NCBI GenBank assembly: GCA_947474225.1
Contig: CANJHS010000001.1
Span: 62,001-126,000, forward strand
Reading direction: 5' to 3'
From: Roseiflexaceae bacterium
Lineage (GTDB): Bacteria; Chloroflexota; Chloroflexia; Chloroflexales; Roseiflexaceae
DNA: 64,000 nt
The position numbers and the translations under genes were made by a program. Below the pieces are notes generated by a model. It was not told the origin of the DNA. It did not search any database and saw nothing but the letters and a program-made list of their open reading frames with translations. Of this stretch, positions 1 to 8,938 are shown piece by piece. Position 1 is the stretch's first letter, and each line of letters begins with the position of its first letter.

Positions 1-2463
1 ATTGCCTCATTAACACGGCATATCCGCACCATCCCCTACGGATTCATGTCGGTACAAGGCAATGCAAACGGTACCCCACTTGGTACAGCCCCGATTGCAA
101 CGCTGGTCGGCGTTGACGAGCTAGTGACCGTTATCAATGGCTCCCGACCTATTGCGGGCGGGACTCCGCTGCAGGCGATGGTTTCGCGGAGTTATGCAAA
201 CGAAATCGGCATCAACATTGGCGATGAATATGTCCTCACTGCCAAAGATGGCCTGAGTTCCGTTCACATGATCATCGTCGGCATCTGGCAACCCAAAAAC
301 GCAAAAGATCCGAACTGGCTTTATGATCCGGCAACGCTCAGTTCGATGTTCTTTGTGAACACCGAAGATATGCTGACGCACGTCGCAGAGGCGTTCCCTG
401 AGGGTATTGCTCAGGCGGCGTGGTATATCCAGCCAGGCGACGTTCAGTTTGGACCAGGACAAATAACCACACTCGAAGGACGAATCCGCACACTCGCCCA
501 AGAGATGGAGAAAATTCCCGCAAAACTCGAACGCAGCCCCTTAGCCAGCTTCGCTGCAGTCAATAGCACGATTTCGGATCTGACTCTCCGGACCGGCATA
601 ATTTCGGCACCCATTGCCTTATTGGCATTCTTTTTTGTGGTGCAACTCGCAACTATCACCTATGAACGGAGACGGGACGAATACGCATTGCTCAGGAGCC
701 GCGGTATGACAATACCCCGCTTACTATTGGTCGGCGGGGTACAGTGGTTGGTGTATATTGCAGTTGCAACCATTCCCGCTGTCCCTATTGGGCTGTTGTC
801 GGCTGGGGTAATGTTGCGCACCCAATCGTTTTTGCAAGTGGGTGGTCCAGCCTATATGGTGCCTGGATTACCTGCGCAGGCTTGGTTCGTCATCGTCGCG
901 GTGTGGCTCGTGGTTTTGGTGATCGGCCTACGCCCGATTGTCAATGCCAGTCGGCGAACATTGAGCGACAGCGGCAAAAGCCGGCGGCGTGACACATTGA
1001 CCGGCGTTGTTCGTGTCTTGTTTGAAGTGCTGGTAATGGTTGCAGTCGGGTACGGCTACTACCAACTGTATGGCGCCCAAGCACCCGAAGGCGACCTCTT
1101 TTCAAACCCATTGACACTTGCTTTACCGGTACTGACGAGTCTGTCACTTGCTCTCGTTGCGAACCGCATCTTGCCGCTTCTGTTTGCGGCAGGGCAACAC
1201 ATTGCCCGTAGGACTGATTCTTTGGTTGCAATTTTGGCATTGCAGACAATAGCACGTCGACCAGAGCGCCTCCAAACGACGGTGTTGTTGTTGACACTTA
1301 CATTGGGAGTAGGCGGGTATGTCGCCTCTATGGCAGCGACCGTCGATTACGCAACCGAGAACGGGATTGGGTATCGCACCGGAGCTGATACCATCCTCAT
1401 CGAGACCGCTTCCAGCAACCCTCCAAAAAACGGCGAAACGGCCAGTGGAAATGTCTATCTCTTGACACCAATAGGGGCACATAGCGGATTACCAGGCATC
1501 GGCAATTTTACCGCAGTTGGCACATACGAGACGCAAGTATCACTCGGTAACAAGCAGACAAATGCCAACCTGATTGCAATCGATCGTGTACACTTTGCTG
1601 CAGCAGTCCCTCACTTCAAAGACATCTGGTTGGGGGAAGGGAACTCATTTGGCGCATTGATGAATCAACTTGCCCAGGCACGCGATGGTGCTATTTTGAG
1701 TGCGTCGATGGCGGGCAACACCAAAATCGGAGACAAGATTGCAGTCACCTTCGAAATCGACGGGACGCAGGTCTCCTCCAAAGTGCGTATTGTTGGGATC
1801 GTATCGGGATGGCCGGGCCAATACGACAGCGAAAAGCCATTTCTGATCACAAACCAAAACTTCATCTCAGAAGAAATGGGATTCGTACCACCAACCGATA
1901 TATGGATGACGCGTGATCTCAGCATTGCAGTTACGACACTCGTCAGCGCTACCCGTGCCGTCGGAATTCCACTGCTGGATGTCCTAGACCGCCAGGATTT
2001 ATTGCAACAAGAATTCGAACGCCCCGAACGGCAAGGATTGTTTGGGATGTTGAGCGTCGGTTTTGTTGCTGCCAGCGGACTGAGTGTCATGGCTATTTTT
2101 GTGAGCGCATTGACGGTGTTGCGGCAACGTAGCATCGAACTAGGTATGCTCCAAGCGCTCGGGATGGCAGCACCCGATGCGCGTCGGGCGATTTACCTTG
2201 AACAAGGTCTCATGGCTGGCTTGGGGATTATTAGCGGGATGATTGCGGCATCTGTGACCACACGATCCATTCTACCGTACCTCAGAGCGGGAGTCGCACC
2301 ACATCCAGATGTTCCAGCAACAACGGTGCTTACCGCCTGGAGTACACTCGGTTTCATGCTTGTTGTGTATATCGTTGCGATGATATGCACCGCAGTTGTT
2401 GCATTCCGTGCGATTCAGCGCCTCCGCATTGCAGATGCAGTCAAATTAGGTGACGAAAACTAA
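1..2463 (+). CDS. ABC transporter permease, FtsX/MacB family (5' end outside window)
   Basis: The reading frame is open from base 1, so the first visible ATG (46) is internal and the gene is cut by the window edge. The remaining ~820 residues show the FtsX-type layout: an extracytoplasmic domain (to about residue 190, counting from the ATG at 46), a membrane segment followed by the cytoplasmic sequence TYERRRDEYALLRSRGM, several more helices to about 300, further helices around 325-380, a second extracytoplasmic domain (about 430-650), and a second FtsX domain (FVSALTVLRQRSIELGMLQALGM, then the last helices). Such permeases work with a LolD/MacB-type ATPase to move lipoproteins or peptides or to act mechanically on envelope proteins. 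No ATPase is visible beside it in this window, so the partner may lie upstream. A large hairpin follows the stop codon. Family assignment is firm; substrate unknown. Confidence 0.85.
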   Translation: MASLTRHIRTIPYGFMSVQGNANGTPLGTAPIATLVGVDELVTVINGSRPIAGGTPLQAMVSRSYANEIGINIGDEYVLTAKDGLSSVHMIIVGIWQPKNAKDPNWLYDPATLSSMFFVNTEDMLTHVAEAFPEGIAQAAWYIQPGDVQFGPGQITTLEGRIRTLAQEMEKIPAKLERSPLASFAAVNSTISDLTLRTGIISAPIALLAFFFVVQLATITYERRRDEYALLRSRGMTIPRLLLVGGVQWLVYIAVATIPAVPIGLLSAGVMLRTQSFLQVGGPAYMVPGLPAQAWFVIVAVWLVVLVIGLRPIVNASRRTLSDSGKSRRRDTLTGVVRVLFEVLVMVAVGYGYYQLYGAQAPEGDLFSNPLTLALPVLTSLSLALVANRILPLLFAAGQHIARRTDSLVAILALQTIARRPERLQTTVLLLTLTLGVGGYVASMAATVDYATENGIGYRTGADTILIETASSNPPKNGETASGNVYLLTPIGAHSGLPGIGNFTAVGTYETQVSLGNKQTNANLIAIDRVHFAAAVPHFKDIWLGEGNSFGALMNQLAQARDGAILSASMAGNTKIGDKIAVTFEIDGTQVSSKVRIVGIVSGWPGQYDSEKPFLITNQNFISEEMGFVPPTDIWMTRDLSIAVTTLVSATRAVGIPLLDVLDRQDLLQQEFERPERQGLFGMLSVGFVAASGLSVMAIFVSALTVLRQRSIELGMLQALGMAAPDARRAIYLEQGLMAGLGIISGMIAASVTTRSILPYLRAGVAPHPDVPATTVLTAWSTLGFMLVVYIVAMICTAVVAFRAIQRLRIADAVKLGDEN

Positions 2464-2466
2464 CTC

Positions 2467-2526
2467 CACCTCATACGCAACTAGTCCCCTCCTGCTCTGA
2501 GGAGGGGACTAGTTGCGTATGAGGTG
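2467..2526. terminator. Perfect 27-bp-arm hairpin after the FtsX permease gene
   Basis: Left arm 2467-2493 and right arm 2500-2526 are exact reverse complements around the loop GCTCTG. The core is CTAGTCCCCTCC paired with GGAGGGGACTAG. It starts three bases after the permease stop codon. No T-run follows on the plus strand, and the stem is much longer than an ordinary intrinsic terminator. It may end transcription, stabilise the 3' end, or be a mobile palindromic unit. Confidence 0.6.
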
Positions 2527-2839
2527 CATGTGCGCTGCGAATCTGAAAAACGCACGTCCACATACGGCTGTGTACACGTATACTGAAAAGTGCGTAGGGC
2601 AGGCATGACTGCAAACCAGGACGATGTGTGACAAAACACGCGCCCGGGTTCCGTATAACATGATATATCCCTACCAACGTACCGCTGACATTTGCCAAAA
2701 ATATCCACAGGATGATGCGATAATAGAAATCTGAGACAGCGACAACACATTCGTCAATATTTCGAAATGCAGCGCATTTTCGCGGTGTTGAACAATTCTG
2801 GGAGATGGTACGCATCACTAATGAGAGAATCGAGGCGCC
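2527..2839. other. Intergenic region upstream of the YjhG-like gene
   Basis: No credible gene is seen; the minus-strand frames here are cysteine/serine-rich shadows. The region contains TGCGATAAT around 2716-2724 (an extended -10-like string, but about 115 bases from the start codon) and an imperfect inverted repeat, CGAAATGC ... GCATTTTCG, near 2761-2780. It should hold the promoter of the dehydratase gene at 2840, but I cannot place it with confidence. Confidence 0.4.
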
Positions 2840-4807
2840 ATGCATTCCGATTGGTTCGCAGAATTATACGCAGACACCCCATTACTGCTCGATATCATTG
2901 CACAACAACCCGGTCCAGCAGGGTCATTACCGTTGACGGATGAACTCCTGCGTGATAGCCCGAGCGGAGATTTGTTTGGGTGGACACAAAACGTCGGCAT
3001 GGGCTGGGACCCTGCAGAGTTGACGCAGCCACAAGTCCTTATCCTAAGCACACAGGGTGGGATTCGCGAAAATGACGGGACTGCAGTAGCCCTGGGGTAT
3101 CACACGGGTCACTGGGAGGTCGGTTTGCAAATGCGCGCCGCCGCAGAAACACTGCGTAGCCTAAAATCCATGCCATTCGCAGGCTATGTCACCGACCCGT
3201 GCGACGGCCGTACCCAGGGCACTGAAGGGATGTTCGACAGTCTACCCTATCGCAATGATGCGGCGATTGTCTTTCGTCGGCTGATCCGCTCGCTGCCGAC
3301 ACGCAAAGCAGTCATTGGGGTTGCAACCTGTGACAAAGGCTTACCTGCGATGTTGCTGGCCCTCGCCGGGACGCTTAATTTGCCGACCATCCTCGTACCC
3401 GGCGGCGTTACCTTACCGCCAACCGATGGCGAAGACGCCGGCAAAGTACAAACGATAGGTGCACGCTACTCTCAGGGGGAATTAACTCTCAGCGAAGCCG
3501 CAGCACTGGGCTGCCGTGCCTGTGGTTCTCCGGGAGGAGGATGTCAATTCTTGGGGACAGCAGCAACGAGTCAGGTAGTCGCCGAAGCACTCGGGTTGTC
3601 ACTACCACACTCGGCACTCGCTCCATCCGGCCAACCAATATGGCTCGAACTCGCACGTGCATCTGCCAAAGCAGTCCTACGGCTCCACAGAGAAAAGCGT
3701 ACCACTCGTGACATTTTGACCGAGGGTGCTATCCACAACGCGATGGTTGTCCACGCGGCATTCGGTGGATCAACCAATCTCCTGTTGCACATTCCTGCCA
3801 TTGCCCACGCGGCAGGCTTACCACACCCCACGGTACACGATTGGGAAGCGGTCAATCGCCGTGTCCCTCGGCTCGTCGACGTGCTGCCGAATGGGCCACG
3901 TAATCACGTTACCGTACAAGCCTTTATGGCAGGTGGAGTCCCAGAGGTGATGTTACATCTACGTACAATGGGGCTGCTGGATACGTCCGTCCTCACAGTC
4001 AGCGGCGAGACACTCGAGACCGTCTTGGACTGGTGGGAGCAGTCCGAACGTCGCCGTGCAATTCGGTCCCTCTTGCGCGAACGCGACGGCGTCGATCCCG
4101 ACGATGTGATTCTATCGCCGGAACGGGCACGCCACGCAGGGTTAACTTCAACGGTCACCTTCCCACGCGGCAATATCGCGCCAGAAGGGTCGGTCATCAA
4201 AAGTACTGCCATCGACCCACGCGTCGTCGACGCGGATGGTGTCTATCGCAAGACGGGCCCAGCCAAGGTGTTCCTACGCGAACGTGACGCAGTGCGTGCC
4301 ATAAAAGGCCAAGCCGAACGGAAGGTTGTTGCTGGCGATATCGTAGTCCTCATGTGTGGTGGCCCGCTGGGAACAGGGATGGAAGAGACCTACCAAGTCA
4401 CTTCTGCACTCAAGCACCTTAGCTGGGGCCGCGAGGTCGCGGTCATTACCGATGCCCGGTTCTCGGGCGTCAGCACGGGCGCGTGCATCGGGCACGTCGG
4501 TCCAGAAGCACTGGCAGGTGGTCCTATTGGCAAAATCATCGATGGTGATATCATTGAAATCATCATCGATCGAAATAATCTTGTTGGTAGTGTGAACTTG
4601 ATTGGGCATGGCGGTAAAGTGGGAGATGCTGCCACGGGGGATGCATTGCTTGCTGCGCGCAGCAGTCGATCTGATTTGTCTGCTCATCCACTCTTACCAG
4701 ATGACACCCGCCTCTGGGCAGCACTCCAGCAAGCGAGTGGCGGAACGTGGGCTGGGTGTGTGTATGATGTCGACTCCATCATCGCAAAGCTCAATAGTCC
4801 TGTGTGA
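2840..4807 (+). CDS. yjhG: YjhG/YagF-type sugar-acid dehydratase (D-xylonate dehydratase-like)
   Basis: A 655-residue member of the IlvD/Edd dehydratase superfamily, and specifically the longer YjhG/YagF branch, which dehydrates aldonic acids such as D-xylonate to 2-keto-3-deoxy acids. Diagnostic stretches are [16 protein letters not shown] near the N-terminus, [83 protein letters not shown] and [20 protein letters not shown]. The three cysteine regions ([21 protein letters not shown]) fit an iron-sulfur dehydratase. The length equals the usual family length. GAGG lies seven bases before the ATG. It stands alone, convergent with the export ATPase gene. Exact substrate is inferred from family. 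Confidence 0.9.
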   Translation: MHSDWFAELYADTPLLLDIIAQQPGPAGSLPLTDELLRDSPSGDLFGWTQNVGMGWDPAELTQPQVLILSTQGGIRENDGTAVALGYHTGHWEVGLQMRAAAETLRSLKSMPFAGYVTDPCDGRTQGTEGMFDSLPYRNDAAIVFRRLIRSLPTRKAVIGVATCDKGLPAMLLALAGTLNLPTILVPGGVTLPPTDGEDAGKVQTIGARYSQGELTLSEAAALGCRACGSPGGGCQFLGTAATSQVVAEALGLSLPHSALAPSGQPIWLELARASAKAVLRLHREKRTTRDILTEGAIHNAMVVHAAFGGSTNLLLHIPAIAHAAGLPHPTVHDWEAVNRRVPRLVDVLPNGPRNHVTVQAFMAGGVPEVMLHLRTMGLLDTSVLTVSGETLETVLDWWEQSERRRAIRSLLRERDGVDPDDVILSPERARHAGLTSTVTFPRGNIAPEGSVIKSTAIDPRVVDADGVYRKTGPAKVFLRERDAVRAIKGQAERKVVAGDIVVLMCGGPLGTGMEETYQVTSALKHLSWGREVAVITDARFSGVSTGACIGHVGPEALAGGPIGKIIDGDIIEIIIDRNNLVGSVNLIGHGGKVGDAATGDALLAARSSRSDLSAHPLLPDDTRLWAALQQASGGTWAGCVYDVDSIIAKLNSPV

Positions 4808-4811
4808 CAAT

Positions 4812-4859
4812 ACAAGACACCACCACCTCCGTCATGAGACGGAGGTGGTGGTGTCTTGT
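4812..4859. terminator. Bidirectional hairpin between convergent genes
   Basis: Arms 4812-4833 and 4838-4859 are perfect 22-bp complements around an ATGA loop. The hairpin fills the short space between the plus-strand dehydratase (stop 4807) and the minus-strand export ATPase (stop 4862), so it can terminate both transcripts. It begins five bases after the plus-strand stop. Confidence 0.75.
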
Positions 4860-4861
4860 CG

Positions 4862-6112
4862 CTATGCCTCAAATGGCTCGATTTTCATCGTACCAATGGT
4901 AATATGTGCGATATCGGGTTTGCGAGCATTCCGATTAAATTGGATTAACAAATCACGATTAGAGGCTAATTTCAACGACGAAGACTCGTCAAACATGTCT
5001 ATTTCAATACGATACAGCCCACCACGCAGATTGAGGACTGGGAGCGTAACCTTGAGTTGATGAATGCCAGAGGCGTACTCTAGGGGAGGTTGACCCATGT
5101 AATTATTCTCGATAACATTCTGTTCGTCGGCGACCGATGTCAAACGAATACGTGGTCGCAGCTCAACAAAGTCCACCAGCGTTTCGAAGCGCATCATGAG
5201 CTCGTAGGGCGTGTTCGGTTCCCACTCAAAAAGCTCAGACACGGCTTTGACACCAAGAATCTGCACCAGCGGGCCCTCGTCAGTTGGCGTTGTGACCGTA
5301 GGAATGGTGCCTGCAATATTTGCCAATAGCTGTTGCTTTGCATCGTGTGCTTTGACGTCGTTTCGGCTTTTCTCAATAATCAAGAATTTCGTATACGCAT
5401 CTTGTACATCGATGACGGGGCCATCGTGTTCAATACGACCATTCTCGAGCCAAATCCCGCGCTCAGCGATCCGACGTACCTGATGCGCACTATGAGCAAC
5501 CATCAAAAATGTCGAACCATTGCGAACAATATCTTGGATGCGCTCTTCACACTTCTTTTGGAAGATAAAATCACCCACCGAGAGCCCTTCGTCAGCGATG
5601 AGCATGTCGGGTCGCATCGCAAATGCACACGAAAATCCCAACCGTTGATACATACCAGAAGAATAGAGTTTGACGGGCTGTTCAATGTAGCTACCGATTT
5701 CCGCGAATGCGCAGATTTCGTCGTACACTTCATTCACCTCAGCACGTGTTTTGCCCATCAACGCACCGTAGAAGAAAATATTCTCTGCTCCAGAAAGTTC
5801 GGGGTGAAAGCCTACGCCGAGTTCGAGCAACGATGTTATCGATCCACGCACGACATATGACCCACTATCTGGCTTCAAAATGCGACTGATAACTTTGAGA
5901 AGGGTACTTTTGCCAGCACCATTCCGTCCAATCAATGCGACTCGTTCACCCCGGTGAATATCAAACGAAATATCCGAAAGCACGACTTTTCTCGTGATGC
6001 CAGTAACAGGCTCACCGCGCAAGCGGCTACTTAAGTTGCGCCAAATCGACCCTTCCCCCTGGCGCATCTCAAACGATTTTGTTATGTTATGTAACTCAAT
6101 AACGGGTTCCAC
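4862..6112 (-). CDS. Polysaccharide export ABC ATPase, Wzt/TagH type
   Basis: A 416-residue ATPase of the O-antigen/teichoic-acid exporter family. Walker A is LIGRNGAGKST (about residues 62-72), the signature is SSGMYQRLGFS, and Walker B is MLIADEGLSVGD. The last ~140 residues (from about 270) form an extra domain with the look of the Wzt C-terminal carbohydrate-recognition domain, which in Wzt reads the end of the finished polymer. The start codon is GTG at 6112; the AGAGGA ribosome-binding site lies inside the end of the upstream gene. The gap to the permease stop is five bases, so both are one transcript. It should pair with the fused permease upstream. Confidence in family high, polymer unknown. 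Confidence 0.9.
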   Translation of the reverse strand: MEPVIELHNITKSFEMRQGEGSIWRNLSSRLRGEPVTGITRKVVLSDISFDIHRGERVALIGRNGAGKSTLLKVISRILKPDSGSYVVRGSITSLLELGVGFHPELSGAENIFFYGALMGKTRAEVNEVYDEICAFAEIGSYIEQPVKLYSSGMYQRLGFSCAFAMRPDMLIADEGLSVGDFIFQKKCEERIQDIVRNGSTFLMVAHSAHQVRRIAERGIWLENGRIEHDGPVIDVQDAYTKFLIIEKSRNDVKAHDAKQQLLANIAGTIPTVTTPTDEGPLVQILGVKAVSELFEWEPNTPYELMMRFETLVDFVELRPRIRLTSVADEQNVIENNYMGQPPLEYASGIHQLKVTLPVLNLRGGLYRIEIDMFDESSSLKLASNRDLLIQFNRNARKPDIAHITIGTMKIEPFEA

Positions 6113-6117
6113 GTTTT

Positions 6118-7842
6118 TTACATCCTCTCGATGATGACCGTCTGCATACGGTTAAAAACCCAATAGCCGATGATAAACACGACAACTGACGTCACGAGAC
6201 TCCGGAGTAGTGAATCTGACGCGGGAATATTCGGCGCGGGTTGTGCCCCAACCGCGACAATTTGTCCATAGAATATCTCGCGATAGTACTCAATAAATGA
6301 TGCCATCGGATTAATCCAACGAAAGTAACGCGCATACTGGTACGGAATGTTCGACATAGAATACATCACTGGTGTGAGAAAAAACCACAGATGTACCACG
6401 ATTCCTGTTATGTGAATTGTATCGAGCGTCACGACACTCAGCCCAGCCAACAAGAGGGACAAGCCAACAATAAACACCGTATGCAACAACAAAATAACCG
6501 GGAAGTAGAGCGCTGACCACGGCAACGGGAAGGCAAGAACACCAGTGGTTGCGTATCGATAGACAAACATAAACACGAACAACATAGGAAGCGTCAATAA
6601 ATAATTGACGAGGCTCGACAAAACTGATGCAAGTGGTAAAACTTCTCGCGGGAAGTATGCTTTGCGAACGAGGGTGTAGTTATCCCATAGACACCGCACC
6701 GCGTGACTCACAGAATCTGTTGTGTAACTCCAGGGCAGCAACGCAACAGCAAGGAAAATCGGGAACATTGGCGTCGTACTACGAACGAAAATATACCCAT
6801 AGACCAACCAATACACACATAATTGCATAATTGGCGCAATTTGACTCCAGGCAAATCCAACGACTCGTCCGCGATAGCGCATCTGCAGAGAGCGCCTGAC
6901 TAATAAGACTATCAGGATACGAAATTCCCAGATTTCGGTGACACGGGCAACAATACCAATGCTCCGATCAATCACCAAGAATACCGCGGCAAATGTAATG
7001 CCACCGACAAAAGCCAAAAGCACCAATACCCAGACTGCCATGGTTGGAACGACCATTGCAGTTTTTGCTGTCACTACCTGTGAAAACCCTCCAACAACGG
7101 TGGCATCGAACGACGCTTCGGGGAATTGGGCTTCTGCGGTAGAGATGAAGTTATCAATATGGCCGATGCGGAGCTTGTGGTCATTGTTAATGCTGGTCGA
7201 GGTGGTGTTCGCGAGTTCACCAATAAGGTTTTGGCGGGCAAATTCCATCTCTCTTAGAATGTCACTGCGATTGGCGTTCGTGAGTTTTTCAAAAGGGGTA
7301 AACGAACTGACAACTTCGATTGGTTTGCCGAACAAAAAAACACGATCTTGGACCATGGAGCGCAGTATACGTTCGTATTCTGTACGGGCAGGTTCACCTT
7401 TGAGCGAACGAACCGTCTCCCAACCGAGCAAGTTACGAAGGATTTCACGCCCGCCTGCAGCCTGTGTGGTGCGGATAAATGTCTCAGCGTATGCATTTGC
7501 AAGACTAGCTGCTTCATCTGGTCGAATACCGGTAGCGGTAATCGTCAACACATGGTTTTGCCAACTCGTATTAGCAGTAAGTTCGACGGTACCGAGGGTC
7601 GGATAGTCGCGTAATAAAGCCGTACGTGTCTGATACAGGATGTTGGTCATATCGACATCAGGATTACCGCTTACATCAAACAATTCGCGGGCATGTTCGT
7701 CATCAATCGAAACTTGTGATACTGTTCTATACATCGCCGGAGCGGTTATTTTGCCTGGTAATACTAAGGCAAAAGAAATTACCACAGAGGTAAAAATCAC
7801 AATCAATCGAAAAATATTTCTCTTCAAGAACGATATTGCCAT
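6118..7842 (-). CDS. Fusion of a Wzz-like chain-length domain with an ABC-2 polysaccharide export permease
   Basis: A 574-residue protein with two modules. Residues about 9-28 are a membrane helix, 30-260 an extracytoplasmic region resembling the Wzz/chain-length-determinant domain (LPGKITAPAMYRTVSQVSID just after the first helix), and 264-291 a second helix; this copies the usual Wzz topology. From about 305 follows an ABC-2 permease of Wzm/TagG type (LVRRSLQMRYRGRVVGFAWS, then about six helices). The start at 7842 is chosen because AGAAGG lies six bases upstream and the protein then begins MAISFLKRN; the frame stays open to a GTG at 7881 that lacks a good site. It is followed directly by its ATPase. 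Fusion of polymerisation-length control to the transporter is unusual; see findings. Confidence 0.85.
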   Translation of the reverse strand: MAISFLKRNIFRLIVIFTSVVISFALVLPGKITAPAMYRTVSQVSIDDEHARELFDVSGNPDVDMTNILYQTRTALLRDYPTLGTVELTANTSWQNHVLTITATGIRPDEAASLANAYAETFIRTTQAAGGREILRNLLGWETVRSLKGEPARTEYERILRSMVQDRVFLFGKPIEVVSSFTPFEKLTNANRSDILREMEFARQNLIGELANTTSTSINNDHKLRIGHIDNFISTAEAQFPEASFDATVVGGFSQVVTAKTAMVVPTMAVWVLVLLAFVGGITFAAVFLVIDRSIGIVARVTEIWEFRILIVLLVRRSLQMRYRGRVVGFAWSQIAPIMQLCVYWLVYGYIFVRSTTPMFPIFLAVALLPWSYTTDSVSHAVRCLWDNYTLVRKAYFPREVLPLASVLSSLVNYLLTLPMLFVFMFVYRYATTGVLAFPLPWSALYFPVILLLHTVFIVGLSLLLAGLSVVTLDTIHITGIVVHLWFFLTPVMYSMSNIPYQYARYFRWINPMASFIEYYREIFYGQIVAVGAQPAPNIPASDSLLRSLVTSVVVFIIGYWVFNRMQTVIIERM

Positions 7843-7889
7843 ATCCGACCTTCTTGTAACCCGGGGCAGTTCAGTGCCCACTGAATTCC

Positions 7890-7917
7890 ATCACGTCTAC
7901 ACAATCACGTCTACACA
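7890..7917. repeat. Tandem 14-bp direct repeat in the exporter leader
   Basis: The string ATCACGTCTACACA occurs twice without a gap (7890-7903 and 7904-7917). It lies between the likely -10 element at 7943-7951 and the start codon of the export permease at 7842, so in the transcribed leader. It could be a tandem binding site or simply a replication slip. Confidence 0.6.
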
Positions 7918-7942
7918 CTCCCGCGTGAAGACAAGCGTTGCT

Positions 7943-7951
7943 AGTATAGCA
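7943..7951 (-). promoter_or_regulatory. Extended -10 promoter for the polysaccharide exporter operon
   Basis: Read on the minus strand the sequence is TGCTATACT, an extended -10 element (TG-n-TATAnT). It lies between the upstream HEPN gene stop (8009) and the exporter start (7842), giving a leader of roughly 95 bases that contains the tandem repeat. No good -35 box is visible, as allowed for extended -10 promoters. Confidence 0.5.
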
Positions 7952-8008
7952 CAGCGCCTTGCTTGGGACCTGAAAAGAATCACTAAAATACCTGACAGCC
8001 CAGGCAAT

Positions 8009-8884
8009 TCAACGCTTCGATGCACGGTACCCCGCTTGGAGTGCAGCATCAACTGACTCAAAGCAAACAACGCTGCTATTGCGCGTCTGAATGTAGTACA
8101 TACCGCTCGGGACATGAAAAATCTTTGTGCGTCCGTTCCCTTTTATTTGGCCGACCTGACAAGGGAAAGAGTCAGATGCAGTAAACGTTAGATTAGCGGC
8201 CGGAACAGGGCTGGCGGTGAGTGCCAGTGACTTCGGTATAACGAGCGTCACGGTCTCGACTACAGGTATAACTGATTCAGCCGCTACCGTCCCATCGAGA
8301 GTACGAGACGCTGTTGCGATCGGGGTGTCGGCTGATACAGTATCTGTCAATGATAGCAATCCGTAGCCGATTGAAATTGTACAAACCAGACCAATACATA
8401 TAGCAGCGATCCATACCGCCGGTGACCTCCAGGCTTTTTGCGCAGCAAGCGGAGCATACCGTTCAAGACGGAACGCCTCACGTTGAGTAATCACTTTGTC
8501 GGTATGTTCGGCGCTAATTGAGGTTAATAGCCTGATGACATTGTCAGCCAGTCTGTCGACATCGTCGATAGGAATTGTGGCTTGATGCGCCCATCTATTA
8601 CGTACATAGCGTATTTCATGGAGGTGAGAGCGGTCTGTATGCGATAAGACTCGCCCAAATGTACTATCCCAGTGTGCCAGGATTATTCTGACTAAGCCGG
8701 TAGCATCGAGTTGGAGATTTCGTGCGTCAGGCAGCACCCGCAAATCAGGCGTATTTCGTAAAACTGTAAACCAATCTGCGCCATGGGTGGTCTTCAAAAC
8801 AGTAATCACGAATGGCTCAAATCCTGCGCGAAAATCCGCGAGGAGTTGGTCGATGTACTGCCGAACATGCTGATCCGCGGTCAT
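8009..8884 (-). CDS. Membrane protein with N-terminal Swt1-type HEPN domain and C-terminal sunset-like domain
   Basis: A 291-residue protein of three parts. Residues about 1-125 resemble the HEPN domain of the Swt1 family, with the R-x4-H motif as RNRWAH (residues 95-100), preceded by HEIRYV and followed by DDVDRLADNVIRLL. Residues about 156-180 form one membrane helix. A low-complexity Ala/Val/Thr/Ser linker leads to residues 248-291 (KGNGRTKIFHVPSGMYY ... CFESVDAALQAGYRASK), which matches the pattern of the small sunset domain often found at the end of nucleases. HEPN domains are commonly RNA-binding or RNase modules; activity here is not shown. AGAGGG lies three bases from the ATG, somewhat close. 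It follows the PARG-like gene by 54 bases and may be co-transcribed. Confidence 0.65.
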   Translation of the reverse strand: MTADQHVRQYIDQLLADFRAGFEPFVITVLKTTHGADWFTVLRNTPDLRVLPDARNLQLDATGLVRIILAHWDSTFGRVLSHTDRSHLHEIRYVRNRWAHQATIPIDDVDRLADNVIRLLTSISAEHTDKVITQREAFRLERYAPLAAQKAWRSPAVWIAAICIGLVCTISIGYGLLSLTDTVSADTPIATASRTLDGTVAAESVIPVVETVTLVIPKSLALTASPVPAANLTFTASDSFPCQVGQIKGNGRTKIFHVPSGMYYIQTRNSSVVCFESVDAALQAGYRASKR

Positions 8885-8938
8885 AGACCCTCTTCAGTAG
8901 AATAGCTGTACTGTACACCAAAATGGCACGGCTGGGAA

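Noticed and set aside
2471..2845. Minus-strand frames in the 2.5-2.8 kb gap
   Set aside because: Cysteine-rich, run through the large hairpin, no ribosome-binding site.
6938..7606. 222-residue plus-strand frame opposite the exporter permease
   Set aside because: Low-complexity Thr/Ser-rich translation of an antisense strand; the opposite gene is clearly real.
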